Shown: positions 20,271 through 31,127 of the stretch, in pieces
Numbering within the stretch: position 1 is the stretch's first letter
How the letters are laid out: each line of letters opens with the position of its first letter
Origin: Spirochaetaceae bacterium
GTDB taxonomy: Bacteria > Spirochaetota > Spirochaetia > WTKD01
Direction of reading: 5' to 3'
NCBI GenBank assembly: GCA_011524535.1
Contig: WTKD01000006.1
Span: 43,601 to 107,600, forward strand
Length of the DNA: 64,000 nt
Notes under the pieces: generated by a model
Seen by the model: the letters and a program-made list of their open reading frames with translations, nothing else
Database searches by the model: none
What the model was told of the DNA's origin: nothing
Translations under genes and position numbers: made by a program

Positions 20271-21392
20271 CTACAGATGAACTTTCATAGGCATAATGAT
20301 ATGGTAGGACTGCATTGTTTGTTCTTCATCTGGAGTAATGGTTACAACTTTCTGTGGATCTGTAAAAGAAATTTTTACGTTCTTCGATTCTTCAACGAGC
20401 AATGGGTCCAGTAAGTATTTATGATTAAATCCAAACAACACATCCTCCCCAGAATACTCAGTGCTAATATATTCTTCAGCTTTCCCAAAATTATTATCAT
20501 TGGCATGTATATGTATTTTGTTTGATTGGATGTGGAATAGCACTTTTTTTGAAAGCTCTGCAAACAAAGATGCTTTTTTTAATGCCTGGATACATTCCTG
20601 CCTGTCTATACGAATATGATTTGTTTGAGTTTCTGGAATAACACGTTTATAATCTGGAAATTGTCCTTCAATATGGGGGGCAATTATACGAAGACCATCA
20701 CCAATTACCACAGAAAAAAATCGATCGTATACGGTGAGCGTCGCTATATCATCCGTATTCCCATGTTTTTGAATGAATTTGAGCATTTTTACCGGTAAGA
20801 TTTTCCCGGTGAAATCGCTGGGAATTTGTATGGTCGGATCCTTCACGATGGAGAGTCTTTTTCCATCGGTTGCTACTATATGCAATATTCCATTTTCTTG
20901 GGTGAAGTACACACCAGTCAAAAAGACGCGCGTGTCATCTGTCAGAACAGAGATAATACTTTTTGATATAAGGGCTAGCAATGTTTGTGTCCGTATTTCA
21001 ATAGATAATCCATCTGTTAATTCTGGAACTGTTTGGAATTCGCTTGCCTCTATTGTTTTCAATTCAAATCGTGCTTGAGTTTGTTTTGCTCCTATGCCTT
21101 TTATGATCATTGCATTGTTTTCAAATCGGAGATGTACGACGCTTTCGGTGATAGATTTTAATACAGATAACATTCGCGCTGCGTGTATTGCGGTTGTTCC
21201 ATTTTCTATACCTTCTACATGCATAGAATTATATGTATGTATTATGGAATCGCTAGCATATATAGATAGTATATCACCATCGATTTTTAAAACTGCATGC
21301 GAATATATATTCAAAAAATTTCTATCTGTTATGATATCTGAAGCTTCTTGTAAAATTTTTGTGATTGCGTGAAGAGGACATTTGCATTCCAT
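20271..21392 (-). CDS. dnaN: DNA polymerase III beta sliding clamp
   Basis: FLTGVYFTQENGILHIVATDGKRLSI, FPDYKRVIP; position next to dnaA and recF. Confidence 0.96.
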   Translation of the reverse strand: MECKCPLHAITKILQEASDIITDRNFLNIYSHAVLKIDGDILSIYASDSIIHTYNSMHVEGIENGTTAIHAARMLSVLKSITESVVHLRFENNAMIIKGIGAKQTQARFELKTIEASEFQTVPELTDGLSIEIRTQTLLALISKSIISVLTDDTRVFLTGVYFTQENGILHIVATDGKRLSIVKDPTIQIPSDFTGKILPVKMLKFIQKHGNTDDIATLTVYDRFFSVVIGDGLRIIAPHIEGQFPDYKRVIPETQTNHIRIDRQECIQALKKASLFAELSKKVLFHIQSNKIHIHANDNNFGKAEEYISTEYSGEDVLFGFNHKYLLDPLLVEESKNVKISFTDPQKVVTITPDEEQTMQSYHIIMPMKVHL

Positions 21393-21649
21393 ATAATTTC
21401 TCTTTTATGAATTATACTACGTGTATATATATAATAAAAGTAGTAGTAGGCTCGGTGAATTTGTGGGAAATCATCGTAACATATTATGCTAAAAACACTA
21501 AGACTTACCATCATATGTGGATGGGTATCAAGAAATCTCCAAATAAGTGAATAAAATTTGTGATGTTCAGATGTTTTCCCGAAGATGTTCAGAAGTGAGC
21601 TTAGAGAATTCACAAGAAACACATCGATTATTCACTATTATTAGCAAGT

Positions 21650-21711
21650 TATACACTATCGTTGATAGTGTATACACTGCTTTTTCAGAGTTTATCTCCA
21701 ATCTATCCACA
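21650..21711. other. dnaA-dnaN spacer: inverted repeat plus DnaA-box-like sites
   Basis: TATACACTATC(GTT)GATAGTGTATA at 21650-21674; TTATCTCCA 21692-21700 (2 mismatches) and CTATCCACA 21703-21711 (1 mismatch), 11 bp apart. Confidence 0.45.
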
Positions 21712-21773
21712 AGTAACACAAATAGACAAGGGATTTATAGTATAGTGAAGCCGTGACCAGATCTAAGAGGTGG

Positions 21774-23177
21774 TTAGATGGATGAGATAATTTCTTCTAG
21801 AACGTTTGGAAGGCTTGGATCGTCTGTAAGCATTTTTTTTACGCTGCGATATGCGTGTATGACGGTTGTATGATCTCTTGCTCCAAATTCGAGTCCTATG
21901 TCCTCATAGGAAAGATTTTCGTTATATGTTCTTGATAAATACATAGCGATCTTTCTTGGTTTTACTATCTTGCTGGTTTTGTTTTTGCTCTTTAATTCTG
22001 AAATGCTGACCGAAAAATAGTCTGACACAGCTTTCTGTATCGTAGGGATGGGTATATTTTTGCGGGAAGATTCGTTGAATAATGTGAGCAATGTAGGCTT
22101 TACGTTTTGGATGGTGACATCCTTTTGGAACACATTTGCGTAATGAATTACCTTTGTTAATGCAGCTTCAAGGTCGCGGACATTGGATCGTATGTTTTGG
22201 CATATGTAGGTTAGCACGTCGTTTGGGACAGAATATTTCTTTTCAGAGCTTTTCTTTTGTAGGATGGCCACGGCTGTTTCAACCAGAGGTGGCTTTAGAT
22301 CTACAATGAGTCCTCTAGTAAATCTATTTTGAAGGCGTTCGGTAATGTCCCGTATCTCTGAGACAGGTCTATCACAGGTAAATACCATTTGTTTTTTTGC
22401 TTCAAACAAGGCATTGAACGTGTGAAATAGTTCTTCTTGAGTCTCTATTTTTTTTTGTAGAAAATGGATGTCATCAATCAACAAAATGTCTGCCCTGCGA
22501 CGGTATTTTGATTTGAATGTGTTCATCGAATTTTCTTTTATCGCTTGAATGAATTCGTTTGTAAAATCTTCTGCAGTGATGCATATGATAGATTTTTGTG
22601 GACGATGCTCGAGTATGAAATTTCCAATGGATTGCAATAAATGTGTTTTCCCCAATCCAACCTTGCCATAAATCAAACAGGGGTTATACGCAATCCCGGG
22701 GTTGTTTGCGATGCTAAGGGCTGCGTGTGCTGCGAGGCGATTATTGTCTCCAATCACAAAGGATGAGAAGGTGTAGTCTTCACTCAGTCCGGACTGACTT
22801 CTTCGTGAGACAAATTCATTCTTGAGTATCTCTTGAGCATTCACACGGAACACGTCTGAAGGTTCTGTTTGATCCGATGAGAGGGGGGCTTGATTAAGAA
22901 CAGGATTGCTTGAAGATTGCTCTTGGTTTGTTTTTTTTTCAACGCGATAATCGAGTGAGTACGTTCGTCCAGAAAGAGTTTCGAGTTTTCTTTCTATACT
23001 TTTTTGGTACCTTCTTTTGAATTGATCTCGATAGAATTCAGAGGGAACGGTGACGATTATTGTTGAGTTTCCCATCTCGTCAAATGTTATATTTGAAAAC
23101 CATAATTCCTGCTCTTCTGGGCTGAGATCGGTCGACAATTCTTGTAATGCTTTGTTCCAGAAGGTGGATGTTTCCAT
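21774..23177 (-). CDS. dnaA: Chromosomal replication initiator DnaA
   Basis: NPCLIYGKVGLGKTHLLQSIGN, LLIDDIHFLQKKIETQEELFHTFN, GARDHTTVIHAYRSV domain IV signature. Confidence 0.98.
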   Translation of the reverse strand: METSTFWNKALQELSTDLSPEEQELWFSNITFDEMGNSTIIVTVPSEFYRDQFKRRYQKSIERKLETLSGRTYSLDYRVEKKTNQEQSSSNPVLNQAPLSSDQTEPSDVFRVNAQEILKNEFVSRRSQSGLSEDYTFSSFVIGDNNRLAAHAALSIANNPGIAYNPCLIYGKVGLGKTHLLQSIGNFILEHRPQKSIICITAEDFTNEFIQAIKENSMNTFKSKYRRRADILLIDDIHFLQKKIETQEELFHTFNALFEAKKQMVFTCDRPVSEIRDITERLQNRFTRGLIVDLKPPLVETAVAILQKKSSEKKYSVPNDVLTYICQNIRSNVRDLEAALTKVIHYANVFQKDVTIQNVKPTLLTLFNESSRKNIPIPTIQKAVSDYFSVSISELKSKNKTSKIVKPRKIAMYLSRTYNENLSYEDIGLEFGARDHTTVIHAYRSVKKMLTDDPSLPNVLEEIISSI

Positions 23178-23265
23178 GGTTCACCTAAAGGGTATATATC
23201 TGTACTCACTTGTGCAAGCAATGTACAATATGAACAACTAACCATATACTTTCTAGGAATCCGCA

Positions 23266-25170
23266 ATGTCAAATCGATATACTTCTGAAAACATACAAAT
23301 ACTTAAAGGTCTAGAGGGTGTCAGAAAACGCCCAAGTATGTATATTGGTTCGACCAGCGATACGGGTCTCCATCACTTGGTTTACGAACTAGTGGACAAC
23401 AGCGTTGATGAAGCTCTTGCCGGGTATTGTACGAGAATAACTATCACCTTGGAAAAAGATGGCTCGGTTACAACGGTAGACAATGGACGCGGAATACCGG
23501 TTGAAGAACATCCCGAGGAAAAAATGAGCGGCCTCGAAGTAGTTATGACGAAGTTGCACGCAGGTGGAAAATTCAACAACAAGTCATATCTTTTTTCAGC
23601 GGGCTTGCACGGAGTAGGGTTGTCGGTGGTGAATGCTTTGTCGAGCATGTGTGTCGTACGGGTGTGGAGGAGTGGCGTTGTTTGGGAACAATCGTATTGT
23701 CGAGGAATCGTACAATCTCCATTGCTGAATAAAGGGATAGCGGACAAAACGGGGACTCAGATCAACTTTCTTCCTGATCCCGATATTTTTTCGACCACTG
23801 TGTTTAATTTCGAAGTCTTGTCTCGACGTCTACGTGAGATTTCATTTTTGCACCCAGGTATTACCATTGAAATAATTGATTCTCGGGGAGAAAAGCCCGT
23901 TTCACAGAGCTTCTGTTTTGAAGGAGGTATAAAAGACTTCGTCCTGTATTTGAATAGATCGAAGTCTATGCTTCACAGGGAAGTTATCTATGGTAAGGAA
24001 GAGATAGAAACATCTGCGATTGAATTTTGCCTAGCGTATAATACGGGCATCAACGAACAGGTGTTCTCTTTTGTGAACACGGTCAGCACCCGGGACGGAG
24101 GAACGCATCTTTCCGGTTTTCGATCAGCTTTGTTGAAATCCATCAACGAAGTTTTTAAATCTATGAAGATCCAGAAAAAATCGATTACTTCGTTTGAAAG
24201 CGATGATGTGCGAGAGGGTCTTTCAGCGGTCGTCACGATAAAACTTAGAGATCCTCAATTTGAAGGACAGACGAAAACAAAATTGGGAAATGCAGAAATA
24301 AGAGGGCAGGTGGATTCAATGGTTCGCAGGCATCTCATGCATTATTTTGAAACCCATCCCAAAGAAACAGAGCTGATCATAAAGAAGATACTAACGGCAG
24401 CTGAGGCGCGTTTGGCAGCCCAGAAAGCAAAGGAGGTGACCAGACGTAAATCAATATTTGATAGCACAGGTCTTCCCGGGCTTTTGGTAGACTGCGCAGA
24501 AAAAGACCCGGCTAAATCAGAGATATATATTGTGGAAGGTGATTCTGCAGGGGGTAGCGCGAAACAGGGGCGGGACAGACATTTTCAGGCCATTCTTCCT
24601 CTGCGAGGAAAACTACTCAATGTTGAGAAAAATAGAATAGACAAAGTGCTGTCGAATGAAAAATTGCAGCCAATTATTATGACTCTCGGGGCGGGGATAG
24701 ATGACACGTTCGATATTCGGAAATTGAGGTATCATAAGGTGATCATGTTGGCGGATTCCGATGTAGATGGTTCGCATATACGGACGCTGATGCTAACATT
24801 CTTTTTTCGATATATGCGCCCAGCAATAGAAGCGGGATATATATATATAGCGCAACCGCCGCTATACAAAATCACATCAGGAAAAAAATCTCAGTATGCT
24901 CTTTCTGATAAAGAGAGAGACGATTATCTTGCAACGTTGGACCCCAAAGCAAAAGTCTCGATACAACGATACAAAGGGCTTGGAGAGATGAATCCAGACC
25001 AACTGTGGGAAACTACAATGGACCCAAAAGCCAGAACATTGTTACAGGTGCGCTTGCAGGACGAAGTGAGTGCGGATGTGCTGTTCAGTTTGCTTATGGG
25101 GGATGAAGTTGCTCCGCGGCGTGAATTCATCCAGGAGCACGCGTTGCAAATCAGCGAATTGGACGTATAA
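23266..25170 (+). CDS. gyrB: DNA gyrase subunit B
   Basis: KRPSMYIGSTSDTGLHHLVYELVDNSVDEALAGYC, EGDSAGGSAKQGRDRHFQAILPLRGKLLNVEK. Confidence 0.98.
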   Translation: MSNRYTSENIQILKGLEGVRKRPSMYIGSTSDTGLHHLVYELVDNSVDEALAGYCTRITITLEKDGSVTTVDNGRGIPVEEHPEEKMSGLEVVMTKLHAGGKFNNKSYLFSAGLHGVGLSVVNALSSMCVVRVWRSGVVWEQSYCRGIVQSPLLNKGIADKTGTQINFLPDPDIFSTTVFNFEVLSRRLREISFLHPGITIEIIDSRGEKPVSQSFCFEGGIKDFVLYLNRSKSMLHREVIYGKEEIETSAIEFCLAYNTGINEQVFSFVNTVSTRDGGTHLSGFRSALLKSINEVFKSMKIQKKSITSFESDDVREGLSAVVTIKLRDPQFEGQTKTKLGNAEIRGQVDSMVRRHLMHYFETHPKETELIIKKILTAAEARLAAQKAKEVTRRKSIFDSTGLPGLLVDCAEKDPAKSEIYIVEGDSAGGSAKQGRDRHFQAILPLRGKLLNVEKNRIDKVLSNEKLQPIIMTLGAGIDDTFDIRKLRYHKVIMLADSDVDGSHIRTLMLTFFFRYMRPAIEAGYIYIAQPPLYKITSGKKSQYALSDKERDDYLATLDPKAKVSIQRYKGLGEMNPDQLWETTMDPKARTLLQVRLQDEVSADVLFSLLMGDEVAPRREFIQEHALQISELDV

Positions 25171-25173
25171 GGC

Positions 25174-27618
25174 ATGGACACAAACAACAACAATATTATC
25201 TCAAACGTAGAACCGATAAACATCGAAAAGGAACTGAAGGAGTCTTACCTTACCTATGCAATGTCGGTCATTGTTAGTAGGGCCTTGCCCGATGTTCGAG
25301 ACGGCCTGAAACCAGTACATAGAAGAATTCTGTTTGCTATGCACGAAATGGGTATTACCCATGAGAAAGCTTTCAAGAAAAGTGGACGCGTAGTGGGGGA
25401 TGTTTTGGGAAAATATCATCCTCATGGGGATCAAAGCATATATGACGCCTTGGTACGTCTTGCTCAGGATTTTTCATTACGCTATCCCGTGGTTGAAGGA
25501 CAGGGGAACTTTGGGTCCATCGATGGAGATCCACCGGCTGCTTCACGATATACAGAAGTTCGCATGACACGACTTGCGGAACTTATGGTCGAAGACATCG
25601 AAAAAGAGACAATTGACTTCAGGCCAAACTACGACGTTTCCTTGCAAGAACCTTCCATTCTTCCAGGAAGATTCCCTTTCTTGTTGGTCAATGGTGGATC
25701 AGGGATAGCGGTTGGTATGGCAACCAACATACCTTCTCATAACCTCCGTGAAATCGCTTCCGCGATCGAAGCCGTTGTTGAAGACCCAAATATATCCACA
25801 AAAGAATTAATGCAGCATGTGCAGGGACCTGATTTTTCGACAGGCGGTATTATAATTGGAACAAAAGGTATTCTTGAAGCTTACGAACAAGGTAGAGGAC
25901 GCATTGTTCTTCGGGCTCGCACGACTCGAGAAGAGATTGATGGAAAATCGGCGATTGTGGTGACCGAAATACCATATCAGGTAAATAAATCAGAATTATT
26001 ATCAGGGATTGCGAAGCGCGTCAAAAACAAAAAACTGACGGGCATCCGCAATATTCGCGATGAATCCGACAGGAATGGTCTTCGAGTTGTCTTTGAATTA
26101 TCGAGAGATGCAAACGAGGATGTTGTTGAAAACCAGTTGCTTGCCCATTCTGAACTACAAAAGAATTTTTCGATAGTAAACCTCGCCTTGATTGACGGGT
26201 TACCAAAGGTTCTTTCTCTCAGAGATCAAATACAGTCATTCATAGATCATCGAAAAGAAGTAATCACGAGAAGAAGTGCATTTTTGTTGCGAAAAGCAAA
26301 AAACAGAGAACACATACTTGAGGGCTATATTCGAGCTCTTGATGTTCTTGATGAAATTATCGTGATTATCAGGAAATCACACTCAACATCCGACTCACGA
26401 AAAAACCTTATGGATCGTTTTGAATTCAGTGAAAAGCAAGCTCAGGCGATTCTTGACTTACGACTATATCGCTTGAGTCAATTAGAAATACTCGAGATAA
26501 AAAATGAAATAGAACGAATACGAAATACGATAAAAGACCTTACCGAGCTGATATCAAATGAATCTCGAATACTTGAAACCGTTGTTTCTGAAACACGCGA
26601 GATAGCGGATAAATTCGGAGATGATCGTCGAACAAGTATAGAACGAGAAGAGGTTTCTGAACTCGATATAGAAGATCTTATGCAAGAAGAAGGCATGCTC
26701 GTCACCTTGTCTGCAGAAGGGTATGTGAAACGAATTCCGGTGAGTCAACTTAGGGTTCAGTCGCGTGGAGGCACTGGGGTAAATTCATCAACTAGCCTAC
26801 ACCGTGGTGATCATATTTCACATCTCTGTGAATCTTCCACACATGAAAACGTATATTTTGTTACATCTTTCGGCAAATTGTTCTGGATGCGCTGTTACCT
26901 GATTCAAGAAGGGCGGCGGGATTCTCGAGGAGCACACATCTCTTCTTTTGTGCTGCTCGATGAAGGAGAGAAAATAACTTCCATTTTTGTAGCTTCACCC
27001 AAGGATGTAAAAAAATCGATCATATTTGCGACGAAGAAAGGTAAAGTAAAGCGTATGATGCTTTCTTTGTTTGATCATGCGAAATTGCGAAAAATAAACG
27101 CCATTAATCTTGGAGAAGGGGATGCCTTGATTGCAGCCGTTGTTATGAATGACCCAGAGGACGATGTGCTTTTTGTTACGAAAAAAGGAAAGGCCCTTCG
27201 ATGTTCGGGGAATCATATAAACAATGTTGGACGATCTGCCGCAGGAGTGCGAGGAATTCGTTTGATGGATGGAAATACACTGGTGTCCGCACATTGCATT
27301 GCTGAAGATGAAAAATTGTTGCTTGTGACCGAAAAGGGATACGGAAAGCGCGTTGAATACAATGCTTTTGTTCCGCATGCTCGAGGAACAAAAGGGCAGC
27401 GATGTTTTGCCATCAGTGAGGAAAAGACGGGCGATGTTGTCGCCGGCGTTTCTGTTGCCGGAGACAATTCGTGCACACTCGTAACTCATTTAGGGAAGTT
27501 GATAAAATTTGACGTTAACAGTGTTTCTGTTCAAGGAAGAATTGCCTCAGGGGTTCGCGTCTTAAACGTTAAAGAAGGCGACTCGATTATTTCTCTTTCA
27601 GCAACTCAATCTTTTTAG
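25174..27618 (+). CDS. gyrA: DNA gyrase subunit A
   Basis: [50 protein letters not shown]. Confidence 0.98.
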   Translation: MDTNNNNIISNVEPINIEKELKESYLTYAMSVIVSRALPDVRDGLKPVHRRILFAMHEMGITHEKAFKKSGRVVGDVLGKYHPHGDQSIYDALVRLAQDFSLRYPVVEGQGNFGSIDGDPPAASRYTEVRMTRLAELMVEDIEKETIDFRPNYDVSLQEPSILPGRFPFLLVNGGSGIAVGMATNIPSHNLREIASAIEAVVEDPNISTKELMQHVQGPDFSTGGIIIGTKGILEAYEQGRGRIVLRARTTREEIDGKSAIVVTEIPYQVNKSELLSGIAKRVKNKKLTGIRNIRDESDRNGLRVVFELSRDANEDVVENQLLAHSELQKNFSIVNLALIDGLPKVLSLRDQIQSFIDHRKEVITRRSAFLLRKAKNREHILEGYIRALDVLDEIIVIIRKSHSTSDSRKNLMDRFEFSEKQAQAILDLRLYRLSQLEILEIKNEIERIRNTIKDLTELISNESRILETVVSETREIADKFGDDRRTSIEREEVSELDIEDLMQEEGMLVTLSAEGYVKRIPVSQLRVQSRGGTGVNSSTSLHRGDHISHLCESSTHENVYFVTSFGKLFWMRCYLIQEGRRDSRGAHISSFVLLDEGEKITSIFVASPKDVKKSIIFATKKGKVKRMMLSLFDHAKLRKINAINLGEGDALIAAVVMNDPEDDVLFVTKKGKALRCSGNHINNVGRSAAGVRGIRLMDGNTLVSAHCIAEDEKLLLVTEKGYGKRVEYNAFVPHARGTKGQRCFAISEEKTGDVVAGVSVAGDNSCTLVTHLGKLIKFDVNSVSVQGRIASGVRVLNVKEGDSIISLSATQSF

Positions 27619-27628
27619 CCTTGACGAG

Positions 27629-27652
27629 TAAATGTTTCACGTGAAACATTTA
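27629..27652. promoter_or_regulatory. parS centromere site
   Basis: TAAATGTTTCACGTGAAACATTTA is a 24-bp perfect palindrome containing the consensus parS TGTTTCACGTGAAACA (27633-27648). Confidence 0.95.
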
Positions 27653-27968
27653 TAGCTTGCTAGCTGTGCTTGCATAGCCTGCGTGATTGAATGAATATTG
27701 ACTAATTAGCATGACGCAGCAGACTAGAAAAACAAATTTTCTCAGTGCGTAGATAAGACAATTCGGATGAAGGGAAATTTCAGATTTCAAAGTTGGGGCG
27801 CTATGTAGGTAAGCCGGCGACACTAGACGGATGGTTTGTGGCGTGCATATCATTGAAATGATGATGCTCACGTTGTTGTAAAATGAAATTTTTCTACAGA
27901 ACATAACCCTTTTTTACAGTCCTAATCAAGCGTATAATTCTTTTGCTATACTATGTTTACAGAAGCAG

Positions 27969-27997
27969 TTGACCTTAACTATTCTTTATGTTAGTAT
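27969..27997 (+). promoter_or_regulatory. Sigma70-type promoter for the 28022 ABC operon
   Basis: TTGACC-17-TAGTAT upstream of 28022. Confidence 0.55.
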
Positions 27998-28021
27998 AAC
28001 TCTCAAAAAGAGAGGGGTTCT

Positions 28022-29287
28022 ATGAACTTTAAAACGATCGTAATACATCTTGGGTGTATTGTTTTTGGTTTTTTTCTTTTTGCCGCGTGTACGCCAGCAG
28101 AAGAAGAAGTGTCTTCCATTTCTATCATAACTTTTACAAGTGAATTCAATGATCAAGGGATTGTAGATGATTTCATTGCGCGAACTGGGATAGAAGTTGA
28201 TCTACAAGTAATTCCAATTGAAAATTATGAAGCAAAGATTAGGCCTTTGCTGGCAACTGGCCAAGAAGTTCCAGACATATTTGTCGGAGAGGCTGCCTAT
28301 GTTCGCCAATTTGTAGAGGCTGGACATTGGGATAATTTGTCCGCAGCTCCATACAATGCTGATGTTTCTGGGATGTATGATTATGCAGCTGAAATGGGAA
28401 CCAATGAGGATGGAGAAGTTGTTGCTTTGACATGGCAGACAACACCAGGAGGTTGGTTCTATCGCAGAAGTATTGCCAATGAAGTATTTGGCACAGATGA
28501 TCCCGATGAAGTTGCAGCCTTGTTTGCCGACTGGGATGCTGTCTTGGCAAATGCTGAAATATTAAAGAACGCCGGGTATACGATGTTTGCGGGCATTGGT
28601 GAAACAATTTTCCGTATTTTTTATTCAAATCGTGCCGCCCCCTGGGTTGAAAACGATGAATTCATCATTGATGACCAAATCAAAGAATATTTTCGTGCCG
28701 CGAAGACCATTCGAGACGCAGGCTATGACGCAAAACTTTCAGATTGGACAGGACCATTTATGGAGGCCATGAACACAAGCCCCGAGGATGCAGACGTGTT
28801 TGTATACGGTTGGCCAACATGGGGATTACAGTTTGTACTAGCAGGTCAAGAAAACTCTTCGGGGGACTGGGCGGTAACAACGGGTCCTGGACCATTTTTT
28901 TGGGGAGGAACGTGGCTAGGAATTTATAAAGATTCTGAAAACAAAGAAGCTGCTTGGGAGTTTGTGCGTATGCTTACACAAGACGAAGAATACATGAATG
29001 CCTACACAAGAAAATCGGAAGATTTTCTTTCCAACCGAAATGTTATGGAAAGTGTCATTGCAGATTTTTCCAGTGAAACGCTTGGAGGACAGAACCATTT
29101 TGCATATTTTGCAGAACAGGCCGAAGGGATCGACGGTTCAACCATTCAAGGATATGACTACCAGATAAATCAAATTCTTTCCCAGGTTATGAATGAATAT
29201 CTTGAGGGTTCATTGAATTATGATGAGGCATTAGAATCTTTGACCGATCAAGTTCTTACGGCCTTTCCAAGGTTGACAGCTCGATAA
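28022..29287 (+). CDS. Carbohydrate ABC transporter substrate-binding lipoprotein
   Basis: Lipobox LFAAC; family 1 SBP pattern; followed by two MalF/MalG-like permeases. Confidence 0.9.
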   Translation: MNFKTIVIHLGCIVFGFFLFAACTPAEEEVSSISIITFTSEFNDQGIVDDFIARTGIEVDLQVIPIENYEAKIRPLLATGQEVPDIFVGEAAYVRQFVEAGHWDNLSAAPYNADVSGMYDYAAEMGTNEDGEVVALTWQTTPGGWFYRRSIANEVFGTDDPDEVAALFADWDAVLANAEILKNAGYTMFAGIGETIFRIFYSNRAAPWVENDEFIIDDQIKEYFRAAKTIRDAGYDAKLSDWTGPFMEAMNTSPEDADVFVYGWPTWGLQFVLAGQENSSGDWAVTTGPGPFFWGGTWLGIYKDSENKEAAWEFVRMLTQDEEYMNAYTRKSEDFLSNRNVMESVIADFSSETLGGQNHFAYFAEQAEGIDGSTIQGYDYQINQILSQVMNEYLEGSLNYDEALESLTDQVLTAFPRLTAR

Positions 29288-29300
29288 AGGGAGCGTAACG

Positions 29301-30212
29301 ATGGACCAAACGAAGACATCACGGATTTCACGAGAAGGATACGGGTATCTATTTGTTTTACCCTTCTTTCTTGCGTTTGCGGTGTTTTGGGTGTATCCAA
29401 TCGTAAACACGTTTGTAACGAGTTTGACGAATGAGGATTTCACCCTCCCCGATCGTGTTTTCGTTGGGTTTCAAAATTACATAGATGAACTACTAAGGCC
29501 AGAATTTTGGGGTTCTCTTGCAAATACTTTTATCATTTGGATTCCGAATATTATAGCCCAGCTTTCATTGGCGCTCTTCATTGCAGTGGTGCTTACCGAA
29601 GAGCGTCTGAAACTCCGTGGAGTGGGGGCTTTTCGGGCTATTTTCTTTTTTCCAAATTTGGTCACAATTGCCTCCTTGGGTATACTCACCTATGCAATAC
29701 TCGACTGGCAGAGCGGAGCGCTTAACCAGCTCATATTTGGAACTGGGGAGGGAGCAAGTGAGAACTATATATTTTGGTTGAATTCTCCTGAATATAGCCG
29801 GGCAACCGTGTCTATCGTGCAAACGTGGATGTGGTTCGGATACACCATGATTCTTTTTATGGCGGGGATTCAAACAATTCCACAAAGTTTGTTTGAAGCT
29901 GCGCACATCGATGGTGCCTCACGGTGGCAGAATTTTTGGAAAATAACGTTTCCGCTTCTATCTCCGGTGATGGTGTACATTATTATAACGTCATTCATCG
30001 GAGGGCTAAATATGTTTGATTTTCCTTGGGTGTTGACTCAAGGACGTGGTGGACCAGAACAATCATTAACTACTGCAGCGGTATATATGTATAAACGCGC
30101 GTTTCAATGGTATCAATTAGGGTCGGGGTCTTCTGTATCCTATATTTTGTTCTTTTTTACCGCAATTTTTTCTGCGTTCTATCTTCGGATGACCGCAAAA
30201 TTGAAGGACTAA
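29301..30212 (+). CDS. Carbohydrate ABC permease (MalF-like)
   Basis: EAAHIDGASRWQNFWKITFPLLSPV EAA motif. Confidence 0.92.
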   Translation: MDQTKTSRISREGYGYLFVLPFFLAFAVFWVYPIVNTFVTSLTNEDFTLPDRVFVGFQNYIDELLRPEFWGSLANTFIIWIPNIIAQLSLALFIAVVLTEERLKLRGVGAFRAIFFFPNLVTIASLGILTYAILDWQSGALNQLIFGTGEGASENYIFWLNSPEYSRATVSIVQTWMWFGYTMILFMAGIQTIPQSLFEAAHIDGASRWQNFWKITFPLLSPVMVYIIITSFIGGLNMFDFPWVLTQGRGGPEQSLTTAAVYMYKRAFQWYQLGSGSSVSYILFFFTAIFSAFYLRMTAKLKD

Positions 30213-30223
30213 GGTTAGTTAGC

Positions 30224-31126
30224 GTGGCAGAACAACAAAGCGTAGCAGAACAAAAAAACATCATTATAAAAAACAAATCTTTAGTAGGGTTGGGGAAAGT
30301 GCTATTATATGTTTTTTTGATTGCTCTGGTGATAGTGTGTATAATCCCATTTTATTTGATGATTATAAATGCGACGCGTACAAACATAGAAATAACTCGT
30401 GGTCCAACTTTTTTACCGGGGAGTAATCTCTTAGAAAATCTCAATGCGTTTTCTTATAGCTTTTCATCTGTGAACAGTGAGAAATTGAACGTGGTCCTCG
30501 GGCTGTGGAATTCTTTTCTGGTTTCAACAGCTGCAACCCTATTGGCGGGTTATTGTTCTGCTCTTACCGCATATGGTTTTTCTATATACAGATTTAGAGG
30601 ACGTAAATTACTTTTTGGGTTATTGCTCTCTGTGATCATGCTTCCTCCAACAATTACTCTTATTGGAACATTCAAACTTATGTTGTCATTGCAACTGTTT
30701 AACACACGGTGGGCATTGATTCTTCCCGCAATAGCAAGCCCGTATACAGTTTTTTTTCTCAGAGGCTATATAGGGTCTGCAGTGAATAAACATATGATAG
30801 AAGCTGCTCGAATTGATGGGGCTGGTGAACTTCGAATATTTCATCGAATCGCATTCCCTCTTATTATGCCTGGGGTTGCTACGATGTCAATTTTTGGTTT
30901 TCTTGCGCAGTGGAACAGCTATATACTTCCGCTTACATTGTTGCAAGATCAGAGTAAATACACGCTTCCGCTTATCATTCAGCAATTGAATGTTTCGAAT
31001 TACAATCGTGATCTTGGGGCCTTGTACACGGGAGTGGCAATTTCGGTTGTTCCCATACTTATAGCCTTTGCAATTTTTTCGCGGTACTTAGTTGCTGGAA
31101 TCAGTTTTGGAGCTGTGAAAGAATAG
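30224..31126 (+). CDS. Carbohydrate ABC permease (MalG-like)
   Basis: EAARIDGAGELRIFHRIAFPLIMPG. GTG start at 30224 avoids the long overlap of ORF 30107. Confidence 0.9.
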   Translation: MAEQQSVAEQKNIIIKNKSLVGLGKVLLYVFLIALVIVCIIPFYLMIINATRTNIEITRGPTFLPGSNLLENLNAFSYSFSSVNSEKLNVVLGLWNSFLVSTAATLLAGYCSALTAYGFSIYRFRGRKLLFGLLLSVIMLPPTITLIGTFKLMLSLQLFNTRWALILPAIASPYTVFFLRGYIGSAVNKHMIEAARIDGAGELRIFHRIAFPLIMPGVATMSIFGFLAQWNSYILPLTLLQDQSKYTLPLIIQQLNVSNYNRDLGALYTGVAISVVPILIAFAIFSRYLVAGISFGAVKE

Positions 31127-31127
31127 A

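Noticed and set aside
26995-27489. 164-aa ORF antisense to gyrA
   Set aside because: Shadow ORF opposite a highly conserved gene, no recognisable motifs.
27650-27904. 84-aa minus-strand ORF beside parS
   Set aside because: No RBS or motif support; overlaps the parS palindrome edge.
30107-30223. ORF-track N-terminal extension of the second permease
   Set aside because: Overlaps the preceding permease by more than 100 bp; GTG at 30224 gives a normal permease N-terminus.
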